Origin: Ascoidea rubescens DSM 1968
Lineage: Eukaryota > Ascomycota > Saccharomycetes > Ascoideales > Ascoideaceae
Reading direction: 5' to 3'
DNA length: 64,000 nt
Assembly: GCF_001661345.1 (NCBI RefSeq)
Contig: NW_017962933.1
Coordinates: 207,013-271,012 of the forward strand
Part shown: piece by piece, positions 31,301 through 41,397 of the stretch
Numbering within the stretch: position 1 is the stretch's first letter
How the letters are laid out: each line of letters begins with the position of its first letter
Position numbers and translations under genes: made by a program
The notes under the pieces: model-generated
Seen by the model: only the letters and a program-made list of their open reading frames with translations
Database searches by the model: none
Told to the model about the DNA's origin: nothing

Positions 31301-31577
31301 TGATTGTATTTGAAGGATTTGAGTAAGAAAAAGATAAGGATCTCTTTGAAGAAGATGAAGAGGAGGAGGTTAGGGAGAATTGTGGTTTGTTATAATCAAA
31401 GGAAATATCTTGGAATTCAGCATTATTTATTTTAATCAAGGCGTTATTTAGTTGGTTGATCTTTTCTAACTCAATTTTTTTCTGTTTGAGCTGGTTGATT
31501 TTGATTTCTCTTTGTTTCAACAGATTTTTGTTTTTTTCTTTTTGGGATTGCAAGTCGGCTTTGGTGAAGGAAGACAT
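28377..31577 (-). CDS. Asn/Ser-rich protein with C-terminal TBC-like domain
   Basis: The 1066-aa product begins with a Lys/Gln/Leu coiled coil (about 8-50). A very long Asn/Ser/Thr-rich region reaches about residue 730, a second coiled coil covers about 750-815, and a conserved-looking alpha-helical region ends the protein. The segment SKLCWKTNIPQKLRFKIWFDIL (about 820-842) looks like the first helix of a TBC (Rab-GAP) domain, and the following helices fit that fold. However, I could not identify the catalytic Arg and Gln fingers, so GAP activity is doubtful. The architecture could match the bud-growth proteins Sbe2/Sbe22, but I am not certain. The ATG at 31577 is the first in frame. A 2.2-kb gene-free region lies upstream. 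Confidence 0.6.
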   Translation of the reverse strand: MSSFTKADLQSQKEKNKNLLKQREIKINQLKQKKIELEKINQLNNALIKINNAEFQDISFDYNKPQFSLTSSSSSSSKRSLSFSYSNPSNTINSFSRSTLSVSSNNNNNTKNNNDHNNSSSSLNKYSKGSRPSDNLINLHFKKSFIPNNFNGSLLRSSSLSSSTDLHNPSPININNDTNINLKKLNSRPISNDSITSSESGNFIFDSQLTSNSTSNSNSRLSSLTSIDSQNILPFQFDNQKSISQDVNPIPNFNNYLNNIISKNINSNNNDSPYDDYDNININSNFNSNTYNQNNTSNTPFPDYHPNPNPSHNTHVRADSVATENTVLSNISENTLVRVNSNNTNTSTTTIASNNTLSQLNQNNIPTATTTTTTTTNNFDSTKLENNSLKRIAKPSLKLGNLSNLKHPNFSEAELEKHTRINTHINSKLIPIKNSNSPYNSNFSPSDQNNFKRFQSMPSLQNVIKNKNDPIPSNPEFDLNSQNNQNNSHISNPHHNDYYQNTLFFDSQDSHNILNVYKNSNAFAQSIGLDLSRKLSQSKYRNELPTSSFNPSQNLVPYPPDSNLTPGQKYQLKRQMSQSKLLKSNNHQNDVIINTNDELLSDDDPLLYNIPFASGSAATLFTKQNGKSEKFMKHVLNDSPSALPPSPLVEPTLNSPDLQFANALSAYYKSCSDNYIKKEMKKREENSLRLPSFILNQAEVESLSSCSSMSSKTSRDSKLSIFSSSSNSSLTSTEKIHLEDLKLISAEKTEVLSQTRPMWLPPKLQQEKQKHDEELQNLIFSLQKKELKRNSLQQKKIELDQKNAQKWFELSVKVKEVHKNSIYEMSKLCWKTNIPQKLRFKIWFDILTYYNKKNGLSEEIESLTLLSNKLKTIDISYKEIEIDLIIEKLYPHLDKFQKGCPLYDSIKNLLLCKSISRNGLNFGDEILSAILLLNFTKQETFTLINLLDKNVLNDVFVEKFDKNIKTNPALKKYLSKFFDDELSNLNTRVLFKMLLKINNQLMIQILDHLILNNNYKVFYCMFLVVIKFYHFGFLDISDLIKNEDKQVNIPNDNDFLEKFAHYYKKF

Positions 31578-33788
31578 GAATGATTAAAAAGATAAGGGAG
31601 GTAAAGTAAGTAGAGAAAGAGGAAACAACGAATGGAAAAGGCTGGATTGAGAAGTGGAGAAGTAGCAGGTGAAGAGGTAAAAGATGGGATTAGATTGATG
31701 TATTAGTTATTAAATATATTTGAATATGATATATAATTAGCGTGTAATTAGCGTAAAAGCAGGATAAATAGAAGAAATAGGATAAATAGGATAAATAAGG
31801 TAACTAGATCTGGATAAAACTGACTTTGGATTAAAATGTGATAAAGATAGATGAAATGTATTGTTTAAATAATATTTTTCAAGTAATATTAACAAAACGA
31901 GTGAATAAAGTTGGTTGGAGATTAAGAAGAGTAAGAAATCAAGAGTCTTGTAATAGGATTTCAAGTGAATTTCAATAAGATTTCAATAGGATTTCATTAA
32001 ATGAAAGGTTTTAAAGAAGGACAGCTTTAATGTCGTATAATCGTTATAATCGTTGTAGTTGTTGTGGTCGTTGTAAATTGTAAATATAATCTTTATAGTT
32101 TTATGGATATCGTTATGAAGTGGTCAATCTTTGGAAGAGGACACAAGAGGTGGTATGTTTGGTGATATAGCCTGGTGATATGGCTGTGGTGCCAGTGAGA
32201 TATGGCTGGGTATTGTGAAGAAAGAGAAGAGAAAGAAGAGAAAGGGAAGATAATCTGTGGAGCGATTATGGCTTGGGAAAGACAAATGGAGCTGGAGGAT
32301 GGTAGAGCACTGGGCTTTATATATCTGATGTAACGTAAACAAGAGAAAGAAGCAGTGGAAGGAATCTGGACGCTTATAATCTTCAAGAGATGAGGTTTGA
32401 ACCTGAGTCTGAGCCCAAGGGTATTTCTGTTTGTTCGCTATCCGTTCGTGAGACACCGCTGCTGGTGCTCCCAGCTTTCCTCTTCATTCACCGCTCTTCT
32501 TCTGCACATCAATGCTGCACCAGAACCTAAATTTACCGCCCGTGCGCTGCTACACTTCATCCGCTCTGCTGGCTCCCACAGAGCACGCGCTACTATTTTT
32601 AACCAAGTTGTTGATTGGCCACTGCAGACGCTCCAGCAGCTGTTTTCTGCGTTGGTGTGCATACACACCGCTTTCTGCCGCGCTAGTGCTCTGCCTAGCT
32701 CTGAACAGCCCGATTTGTGTGTCTCAGACGCTCTTTTGGGTGCTGTGAGCCACAAAAGCCGGCCAGGCCTAGACCGCTGCAAGCTGTCATCGGCGTGTAA
32801 GCCTGGGTTTGGCGTCGCCGGAATGTGCATGGATACTTGGCGGAATGTGGAGCTCAGCTGCCAGTCCAAAACACCACCGGCAACACCATCTTCCGAATGC
32901 GGAAGAACCACTGTCTGCGTAATCTCACCATTGCTTGTTCAACTGCGTTCTAGCCCTTTTCCTACTCTTGAGTTGTTCTTCTTCCTCTGTTTCTTTCTCT
33001 TCACACCTTTCTCTCTTGGCCTTCATTTCTTGTGTTACTGCATATCCACCCATATTCATTTCAATCTACTTGCCGGACCAATATGGTTGGATCTCGTGCG
33101 CTATATGCACACAATAAATACAGGCTTAAATCTTCCATTGCTTTGATTTCTGTCTGAATTTTTTCCAGGTCTTGGCAACTCTTTTCTTGTTCTTATTTCT
33201 GTGCTCTGAGATTCAAAAAACCCTTAGAATTCCAATTAAATAATCCCATGCAAATCAATCTCACTTATCAGCAGTTTCACTACCTCCACCTCTCTCGCCT
33301 GTTTTCTTACATTTTTGTTTTGCGACAGCAGAATTTCCCATTCATTTTTCGTTGTATCTGTTCCTATTGCTTTGCATTCCATCAAATTTCATCTTTCCAT
33401 TGCTTCATATCAATTTTTTACCAAACTTCTTTTTTTCTCTTTTCTTCTCTTTTTTACTCTTTTTTTTTTTTTTCTCTTTCCTTCTTGTTTTTTTCTTTAT
33501 TTTTTTCTCACTTCTTTTGTTTATTTTTTTACTCTGCAAATTCCATTTTTACTTTCCCAAATAAGGGTTCACTGCACTGCATACAAATCCGTCGTCCTGG
33601 ATTTGGTTTTTCCCAATAAATAAGACCTTTTCAAGTGTACTCGAACGTTATTTCAAATCTTATTCACCCGCAAAAGCTTAATTGTTCTTTTCCATTGCCG
33701 CTATTGGTAAGTTTCAATTCAGATATAATCAATTGTCATCCGTTCACTATATCGTACTCACATATCTCTACCTATATACTTCGGTGTC
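31578..33788. promoter_or_regulatory. Long gene-free region upstream of the TBC-like gene
   Basis: This 2.2-kb stretch lies between the TBC-like start and the dehydrogenase stop. It has GGATAAATA-type repeats near 31770-31800, a purine/pyrimidine-asymmetric part, a GC-rich island (about 32400-32960) and a long T/C-rich tract (about 33390-33540). The open frames in the island start with TTG, have no low-complexity bias like local genes and resemble no family. I see no tRNA B box with matching arms. Confidence 0.55.
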
Positions 33789-35432
33789 TCACGTGTTCAC
33801 TGGCATAGACGTCGATGGTCCATTTTTCTCTAGCTTATCGCTCGTTTTCCATAATTTAGTCACTGTGTGAGGTCGAGTTAAAAAGGCTAGCCCTGATTTG
33901 CCATAAAAATTCAAGTCTCCCAAAAACGACTCTTTACTGCCTGTAAACCCAAACATTGGTAATGGCACTGGAATCGCTACATTGACTCCAACTTGTCCCA
34001 CTTCCACTTCATTTTCAAATTTTTGGCCATTAATTCCACTTGTAGTGAAAATTGAACACCCATTCCCATATTTGTTCCCGTTGACTATCTCAATTGCTTC
34101 GTCCAAGGTCTCTACCAGAATAACACTCAACACTGGCCCAAATATTTCTTCTTCATAGCACCTCATCCCAGGCTTAACCTCTCCCAATATAGTGGGCCCA
34201 AGAAAATTCCCATTAGGCAACTCTTTGCTCCTAAACTTCCTACCATCTAATAACACTTTAGCTCCTTCTTTCTTTTCACTATACCCGATTATTTCAATCG
34301 CTCTATCCAACGCTTCCTTCGATATCAATGGTCCTAAATCACTTTTCTCATCAAATCCACTTCCAACTTTTAGTTTCTTGCTTTCTCTAATCAATTCCTT
34401 TATCCATTTTTCACTTTCTCCAACACATACCAACACTGAGATAGCCATACACCTTTGTCCTGCGGCTCCAAATGCTGCCCCGATTACTCCATTAATAAAC
34501 TGCTCCTTATTTGCATCCTTCATAATAACCAAATGATTCTTCGCTCCTAAATTGGCTTGACACCTTTTCCCGTATTTACTGCTCTTTTCATATATATACC
34601 TTCCGGCTTTGTCTCCTCCAACAAACGTTATCCCCTTCACCTTCGGGTGCTCAATCAATGTATCAACCGTCAAATTCTTCCCATGAACAACATTAACAAC
34701 CCCACTGGGCACCCCTGCCTCTTTGCTCAATTCAGCTATAATAATCGACGCCCCAGGTGCCCTCTCTGACGGTTTAATAACTGTACTGTTCCCACTAACT
34801 ATAATCAATGGCAACGTCCAAAGTGGTATCATCGCAGGAAAATTAAATGGACATATCGACCCAACCACTCCAATTGGCTTTCGACTCATTTTGGTCTCCA
34901 TATCTTTTGATACCTCTAAAACACTCCCCAACAAATCTGACGTGCAACTACACGCTACTTCTGCCACTTGTATCCCCCTCAACACATCTCCCTTTGCATC
35001 CGAAAACGTCTTTCCTTGTTCAAGAACAATACTACCTGCAATTCTATCCATGTTTTTCCTTAATAACTCCACATATTTGAACGCAATTTGCTGTCTCTTG
35101 ATTATCGAAACCTTGCTAAATTTCTTAAATGCTTCATCCGCTGATTCAATAGCCTCGTTTAATTCCTCAACAGTAGACTGGGGAACTCTTCCAACAACAT
35201 AGTTCGTAGATGGATCATGAATATCAAACCATTCTTTAGATTTTGATTCAATCAATTCATTATTAAGAAAAGATGGTGTAATATACGGTTTATCTTTTTT
35301 TTTGGTATGTTCTCTAGTATATCTATCCCATGTTGAATTGAGTTTAACTGTGTTATAATATCTTAAATTATTTAGATTCAATTCAAATCTACCTAATCCA
35401 TATCCTTTTCTAATCATTAATCTAGAAATCAT
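33789..35432 (-). CDS. Methylmalonate-semialdehyde dehydrogenase, mitochondrial
   Basis: This 547-aa member of the ALDH6 group (CoA-acylating) converts methylmalonate or malonate semialdehyde to propionyl-CoA or acetyl-CoA in valine, uracil and beta-alanine catabolism. Residues 1-30 are rich in Arg and hydroxylated residues without acidic clusters, typical of a mitochondrial presequence. The enzyme core shows [20 protein letters not shown] (Asn197), the cofactor segment [12 protein letters not shown] and the catalytic [12 protein letters not shown] (Cys328). [27 protein letters not shown] follows. The active-site glutamate of ordinary ALDHs is not expected in this class. The gene is called ALD6 in some Candida annotations, a name Saccharomyces uses for a different enzyme. 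It is a likely propionyl-CoA source for the methylcitrate pathway that includes PDH1. Confidence 0.93.
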   Translation of the reverse strand: MISRLMIRKGYGLGRFELNLNNLRYYNTVKLNSTWDRYTREHTKKKDKPYITPSFLNNELIESKSKEWFDIHDPSTNYVVGRVPQSTVEELNEAIESADEAFKKFSKVSIIKRQQIAFKYVELLRKNMDRIAGSIVLEQGKTFSDAKGDVLRGIQVAEVACSCTSDLLGSVLEVSKDMETKMSRKPIGVVGSICPFNFPAMIPLWTLPLIIVSGNSTVIKPSERAPGASIIIAELSKEAGVPSGVVNVVHGKNLTVDTLIEHPKVKGITFVGGDKAGRYIYEKSSKYGKRCQANLGAKNHLVIMKDANKEQFINGVIGAAFGAAGQRCMAISVLVCVGESEKWIKELIRESKKLKVGSGFDEKSDLGPLISKEALDRAIEIIGYSEKKEGAKVLLDGRKFRSKELPNGNFLGPTILGEVKPGMRCYEEEIFGPVLSVILVETLDEAIEIVNGNKYGNGCSIFTTSGINGQKFENEVEVGQVGVNVAIPVPLPMFGFTGSKESFLGDLNFYGKSGLAFLTRPHTVTKLWKTSDKLEKNGPSTSMPVNT

Positions 35433-36041
35433 TTTAATTAATAATATACTATATTATATTATATTAACAATCTTTTATTAATATTGATATTAATAATAAA
35501 AATGGAAATTGAAATTGAAATTGAAAATTAAAGAGTGGATTTTATACCAAATTTATATCATCATCAATACCAAATTAATATTCTAATCTACTGCTTTTTA
35601 CTTTGTTCTTCAATCCATTTGCTGATGATAATTGGTTTATCTTGAATTTAACTCCCATTCTGATGGGAAGCCAATGCCGAGCTCCTCTCTTTCTCTATTC
35701 AACTGAATTGCATTTTATGGAGACAATAAATTCGACAAAAACGATAAATAATACCATACAAACTTCAATTTTCCAATAAAAATAAACACATCACGTGTAA
35801 TTTAGGGTTCTAATTTTTTGGAATTTTTCAATTTTTCAGTTATATTCCATATTATCAACTATGAACCAAATTATGAACAAAGAATATTGATTTAATTTAA
35901 TTGAAAATGCTCTCCAACGATAAGTGTATACATATATTTATATAAATATTTATAATCAATTAGCAAAGATAAAAGACAAAGAAAAAAAAACCAATAAAAA
36001 AGATAAGATGAATGTTAAATAGTGTTATTAATTTCAATTTG
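35433..36041. promoter_or_regulatory. Promoter of the semialdehyde dehydrogenase gene
   Basis: AT-rich 609 bp between tandem minus-strand genes. A TCACGTG element (CACGTG at 35792-35797) is the only recognisable site. The A/T palindromic stretch at about 35441-35480 next to the ATG is simple sequence. Confidence 0.55.
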
Positions 36042-37118
36042 TTAACCGTAATAATTATAATCTGAGTTATACTCTTGATCTAGACTCATTAAGTTTTCTT
36101 CTTTATCTTCAGAGTTAAAGTTTTGATTACCATTATTATAATTATTATTATTATTGTTATTATCATTATTACTATTGTTATTGTTATTGTTATTATTATC
36201 ATTATAATTATTATTATAATTATTATTATAGTTTAAATTGGTATTAATACTATCATTATAACTTTCACTATAATTATCATTATTATATGTATTGTTATAA
36301 TTGCTGTTATAAAAACTTGGATAACTATTCATATTGGGAGATTGAATAAACATATTATTTGATGAAAGATCCAAATCGTTTGAATTCAATATATTTAATA
36401 ACTTTTGATTGTTATTAATATTATTATTAGCTTGCAATAATGAAGAGACATTGGGTATTGGAAATTTTGGGAGTTGATTATGATTTGCAAACTCAGATGA
36501 ATTAGCTTTTCTCAATTTGGGATGATTTTTCAATGATGAAAATTCAGACGTTTCTCTTTCATCAAGATTTAACGAATTGTTTAAACTGTATTGATGATGT
36601 TGCTGTTGCTGTTGCTGTTGTTGTTGTTGTTGTTGTTGTTGTTGATTCAAGAAGATCGAACCAACAGATGACATTGAAGAAATTGAAGAGCTGGATGATG
36701 TTCTTTTATAATAATTTTTAGATCTTGAAGATGGTCCTTCATTAAATGTACAGTTCATATTGTATTCTTTACATAATTTACAAGGTATACCAGCTTCAAT
36801 TATACAACAAGATTTTCTTTTTCTACAAAAATCACAAGGTCTTTGTCTTCTAGATTTATATCTTCTTGTAATTATTGGACTTTCCTGATTCATATTCATA
36901 TTCATATTCATATTCATATTCATATTCATGTTCATATTCATGTTCATGTTCATGTTCATATTATTAAGATTATTGATGTTGCCAATATTTAATGCGTTCG
37001 TTCCATTGTTATTCTGATCCGGATTAATATTGGAAGAACCATAATAATTTTGCTGATTATACGACATCTGTTGTTGCTGGATATAATAACTAATATTTTT
37101 AGGAGGAATGCTATTCAT
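36042..37118 (-). CDS. Asn-rich Zn(II)2Cys6 transcription factor
   Basis: The 358-aa product has one fungal binuclear zinc cluster at about residues 95-123, with six cysteines spaced Cx2Cx6Cx7Cx2Cx6C (RPCDFCRKRKSCC, then GIPCKLCKEYNMNCTF). Basic residues flank it, as expected for DNA binding. No fungal_trans middle domain is present. The rest is low complexity: an Asn-Met dipeptide run (about 54-77) just before the cluster, a Gln tract (about 160-175) and an Asn/Tyr-rich C-terminus (about 270-335) that could work as a disordered activation or condensation region. The target genes cannot be named. The ATG at 37118 is the first in frame. It has a 1.1-kb upstream region, long for this genome. 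Confidence 0.88.
   Translation of the reverse strand: MNSIPPKNISYYIQQQQMSYNQQNYYGSSNINPDQNNNGTNALNIGNINNLNNMNMNMNMNMNMNMNMNMNMNMNMNQESPIITRRYKSRRQRPCDFCRKRKSCCIIEAGIPCKLCKEYNMNCTFNEGPSSRSKNYYKRTSSSSSISSMSSVGSIFLNQQQQQQQQQQQQQQQHHQYSLNNSLNLDERETSEFSSLKNHPKLRKANSSEFANHNQLPKFPIPNVSSLLQANNNINNNQKLLNILNSNDLDLSSNNMFIQSPNMNSYPSFYNSNYNNTYNNDNYSESYNDSINTNLNYNNNYNNNYNDNNNNNNNNSNNDNNNNNNNYNNGNQNFNSEDKEENLMSLDQEYNSDYNYYG
36893..36960. repeat. ATTCAT hexanucleotide repeat coding Asn-Met
   Basis: About eleven tandem 6-bp units within the zinc-cluster gene encode an uninterrupted Asn-Met dipeptide run. ATG/TTC substitutions (TTCATG) mark interruptions at one end. Confidence 0.85.
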
Positions 37119-38199
37119 TTTCCATCCATAATGCTTCCTTTATTTTTTTTTCGTTCTTCCTTGAAAAGTTTATCAGTTAAAGTTAAGAGAGGAACTTCAG
37201 CATAAATATATATTTTTTTTTCTTTTGTTTACTAAGTTAGGCAATATCAATGTTGCTAATTAGGTCGGGCAAACTATGGATAGGCGATAATAATAATGAT
37301 TTGTTATTTGCTGGACATATGTGGAGAAAGTTCTGGTATATATATTTGGAAAAGCAGTGAACATAATTTGAACACCAGGAAGAAAAGGAAATAAAAGTAC
37401 AGACATCACTAGCCCAATTAAAGTAGTTGAAAGCTGTTGATAGTAAGTGAAAAGAACCGATGAAGTGAGCGACTCGTGTTTAGAGCATAAGGGCGGCCTT
37501 GGAGCCAGAGCCAGCTGGCGGATAGCTGGGCTCACCGCAGCAGCGGCAGCAGTAGGAGGGCCGAGACAGCAGCAGCAGAAGCACAGGAAGCAGAGGCAGC
37601 AGAGGCAGCAGAACGAGACCCGCTGGGCTGGGCTGGATAGAGACCCGGCATGGTGGTGGAGGAAGAGCTTATCAGCGCCGGTTTGCATTACTCAAAGCGG
37701 AGGAGATATACATCACTGATAACGAAGGGACTACTGCTTTAGTGGTTGGGATGAGATGCGCTATTTCCAGAGTTGTGTTATAGGAGAAGGTGAAACCACC
37801 GAAAAAAAAGAAATATTGATCTGAGCTGAGAAAAATACTATTTTAATACAGTCATAGGTGTGAAAATGAACCAAAGAATGATGAAGAAACTTAAACATGA
37901 AATATGAATCTATGTCAATGAAACTAGTTAATACCATAAGCAGCAATGAAAACTGGAACTAAAATGAAAATTTAAAAGGAGTGAATCATGTCAAAATTGG
38001 AAAAAGTTTCGTTATATACACAAAAAAATGAAGATCTGTGAACAAAAAAAATATGGGTTGGTAATAATAAATAGTATGAACTAAAAAAAATAAAAAAAAA
38101 TAGTGGTAAATGGTAAATGGTAAAGGTGACTTTTGAAAATCTTTAAAAATGATTTTCTTTAAAATTGGTGTTCGGATTATTCTTAAAGTTAGTTTTGAA
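37119..38199. promoter_or_regulatory. Upstream region of the zinc-cluster gene, RLM1 3' end
   Basis: This 1.08-kb region has AT-rich flanks and a GC-rich core (about 37480-37680) dominated by CAG/GCAG triplets (about 37535-37615). The open frames across the core are low-complexity readings of those triplets on both strands and are not called as genes. Confidence 0.55.
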
Positions 38200-41100
38200 T
38201 TAATTTTTGGCTTTATTTGAAATATTTTCTTTATCTTTATCTTGACTTTGGTCTGAGTCTTTACCTTTATCGTTTTCTTCTGTTTTTGAATTTTTTTCTT
38301 TTTCACTCTTTCCAAGATTGCTTGTAGGAGATTGGCTTAAATCTTTTTTGATTGTAGCATTTGAACTAGTCATCTGAACCGCAGGGTTTTTGAACGATGT
38401 ACTAGGGTTTCCTGTTGCTGACAATAATGGCAATGTTAGGCCAAAGTTTGTTGCAGTTGGTGTAGCTCCAAAATTCCAGTCTAAATAAAAATTGCCTGGT
38501 GATAAAAATGCATCATTCATAAATTTCGATGGATATCCACTCAATGGAGTCTTTTCACCATTATTAAAGATCGATGATCGAAGCACAGCGGAATTCAAAT
38601 TATTTGGGGGCATAAACCGGCTTGGTGAAGGAAATGGTAGTTGGAGTATACCGCCATTGGCTGGAAATGCAGATAATGGTGTTCCCTTTGTTGAGTTACT
38701 CTCTCTGATGGTTTTTAAAGGATTGGGATTATCATTATTGTCAGTCAACGAGTCAAATTTCTTGTTAAAGTCTTCAATTTTAACATCAATGTGCAATGGC
38801 TTGTCTATTGAAGACGTCTCCTTGGCTGTTATAGGCCTACTTATGGTCATTGCACTATCCTCAACATGGTCATCATCTTTCGTCTCCATTCTCTTTTCAA
38901 CAATTGAATCATTGCCGCCAGTATCAATTGGTATTTGAACTCGAAGTGTTGGTCTTGATAATGGGTTACTATTTGAAGTATTCTTTGAGTTATTGCTATG
39001 AACGCTATAAGCAGGACTAGCAGCAGAATTATAAGGAATATTAGAGTTGATCATATTCATAGCAGATTGCATTGAATTTGTTTTCCGTAAGGATTCCAAT
39101 GAATTTGTCATGATACTTTCACTACTACTGTTAATATTTCTATTAAAAATGTTATTATCGTTATCACTCTCATTATAAATATCCTCATCTTCATCATTTT
39201 CATTTTCATTGTCATTCTTATTTTTATTTTTGCTTTTGCTTTTATTGTCTTTATCTTTATCTTTATCATTTTTCTTATCATTTTTTTCACTTTTTATTTC
39301 TTTTTCATTTATAATCTCTTCAGTGTTCTTTTTAGATTTATTATTATTATTGTCATCATTTTTACTGATTGTAAGGTTATTTATTGCTTGAGAAGATTCG
39401 GATATTGTTCTTTGTAAATCAGTTGGAGGAGTTAAAGGTGTTGTTGATTCTAATTTGTTGTTATTAGGAATTACATTATTATTACTATTACTATTACTAT
39501 TATTATTGTTATTGTTATTATTGTTATTCATGTTTTCAGTATTTAGTATACCATTTAAATTATTTGGGTTGTTAAAATTCAAAGAATTTTGAATTGGAGG
39601 TAATTTTTGAATAGAAAATTGGTAATTTGCCATTAGATTATTTTGCATTGGATTGGCGAAGTTTGGGTTATTTAGAAGATTTGGAAAGGCATTTGGAATT
39701 GAATTTGCAGCTAAAAATTGTCTTTGTAGTAATTGAGACAGTAAAATGTATTGCTGCTGCTGCTGCTGCTGTTGTTGTTGTTGTTGTTGTTGCTCAAATT
39801 TAGAGCTTGCTATTTTATTTGTTAAGCTTTGAGAGTTGTTGTTTAAATTATTTAGAGCGGCTATATTATTGTTTTGGATATTTAGATTGGGGTTGTTTAA
39901 ATATAAGAATTTATTGTTTAAACTAGCCAAAGTAGATTGGTTTGAATACGGGGTTGTTAAATTAAAGTTACTGAGTGGATTTAAAGGAGATAAATTATTT
40001 AGATTTGATATGTTGTTAATGTTGTTGAGATTGTTAATGTTGTTGAGATTGTTAATGTTGTTGAGATTGTTTAGGTTATTAAAATTATTGAAATTGTTGA
40101 AAGAATTGTTTCTGACTATTTGCTGAATTGTAGGAGGGGGTGGTAGGAAGTTTAATTGAGAAGCAAGATATTGGTTATTTTGGGATTGAGAAGATTGGTG
40201 GAAATTAAAAGGTTGAACTTGAGGAGATAAGACCGAGGAGGCAGATGAGCTTCTTGCGTGTTTAATGGATTGATTTTTTATGCTTGATAGAGAACTTTTC
40301 TTCAAATGGTTGACAGTGAAGCTATTGCGATTGGTGTTGATGTTGATGTTGTTATTGTTTGGAGTAGATTGAGCACTGCTTGTGTTGTTTGTGTTGTTTG
40401 TGTTGTTGTTATTGTTATTTAAGTTATTTACGTTATTGAGGTTGTTGAGATTAATGTTATTAAGACTGTTGATGTTGTTGAGGTTTAGATTAGTGAGATT
40501 TGGATTTGATTTATTGAGATGGGTATCTAAAGTGGCATTGAAACTTGAGTTTATGCTACTTGTTGAGCTCTTTGATTTCTTATGACGCTTGAGCGAAGGT
40601 TCAGAATCAGAGTCGCTGTCGTCTTCATCGTCATCGATGTCGTCGTTCATTAGGATGTCATCTTCGATGTTTGCGCTGGTGTTGTTGGGCAAAGAGTTGG
40701 CGTTTGAATTATTAGTTAAAGAGTAGTGAGAGGTGGAACCAAAAGGGACTCTTGAGTTTGGGTTGTTATGAACTCTTGTAATCTTTTTGTAGTCGCCATA
40801 ATAAGAAGGATCTTTTGATTCGTATGGCTGAGGACAGTCAAGATATTTATGTAGTAATTCTTTAGTATCCGAAGAACTGAACTCGTAGAGTTTATTGTTA
40901 CTGTTTAATATAATGACAGCGAGATCTACTTGACAAAGAATAGCCAATTCATGAGCTTTTTTAAATAGACCCTGTTTTCTTTTGACAAACGTTCTATTGA
41001 AAAAAAATTGAAAGAAAAAAAAAACAAATGAAATGAAAAAAAAACAAGAATACAAGATAAAATATTCAAAGGATTGGAATCAATCAGGTAAAGTTTAGAA

Positions 41101-41397
41101 TCTAATTGAATTCAATTTAATTCAAACAATATTAGACGCAAGTATAATTTGAATTGGATTGAATTGAATTAATGTCAAAGTAAGATAAAAGAAGTGGTTA
41201 TTAGTATGCAATGATTCGTTTTAAAAAGATAAGCTTAAGATAGTAAATGCAGAGAAGGAAGGTGTGTGTTGTTTCAAGACGTGGTAGAATGGTAGAAAGG
41301 TAGATAGGGAGAATATAAAACAATAGCTGGGTGATACATACACTGTTCTGTTGCGCTCGTCAGTGATAGGTTGGATGGCAATTTTTCTTCTTCCCAT
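38200..41397 (-). CDS. RLM1: MEF2-type MADS-box factor, Rlm1-like, one intron
   Basis: This is a MEF2-class MADS-box transcription factor. Rlm1 is the target of the Slt2 cell-wall-integrity MAP kinase. Exon 1 (41342-41397) encodes [18 protein letters not shown] plus two bases, an intron occupies 40994-41341 and exon 2 is 38200-40993. Splicing restores the classic [27 protein letters not shown], giving 949 aa. The MADS box is residues 1-60, with a MEF2-like extension to about 95. The rest is Asn/Leu-rich with a Gln tract, an Asp/Glu/Lys-rich acidic region (about 590-625) and several Ser-Pro/Thr-Pro sites ([30 protein letters not shown]) suitable for MAP kinase. Smp1-like identity is possible, but the size and layout favour Rlm1. 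Confidence 0.88.
40994..41341 (-). other. RLM1: RLM1 intron inside the MADS box
   Basis: A 348-nt intron with donor GTATGT, T-rich tract and acceptor CAATAG. It splits a Val codon (GT/A) within NRTVTF. The best TACTAAC-like branch sequence (TACTAAT at 41200-41206) lies about 200 nt from the acceptor, which is unusually far. Confidence 0.88.

Noticed and set aside
32385-32415. tRNA B-box-like GGTTCAAACCT on the minus strand
   Set aside because: The flanking bases do not form a T stem and no A box or acceptor stem is present.
32397-33146. 249-codon open frame on the plus strand in a GC-rich island
   Set aside because: It opens with TTG, overlaps a similar frame on the other strand and has no domain or local codon pattern.
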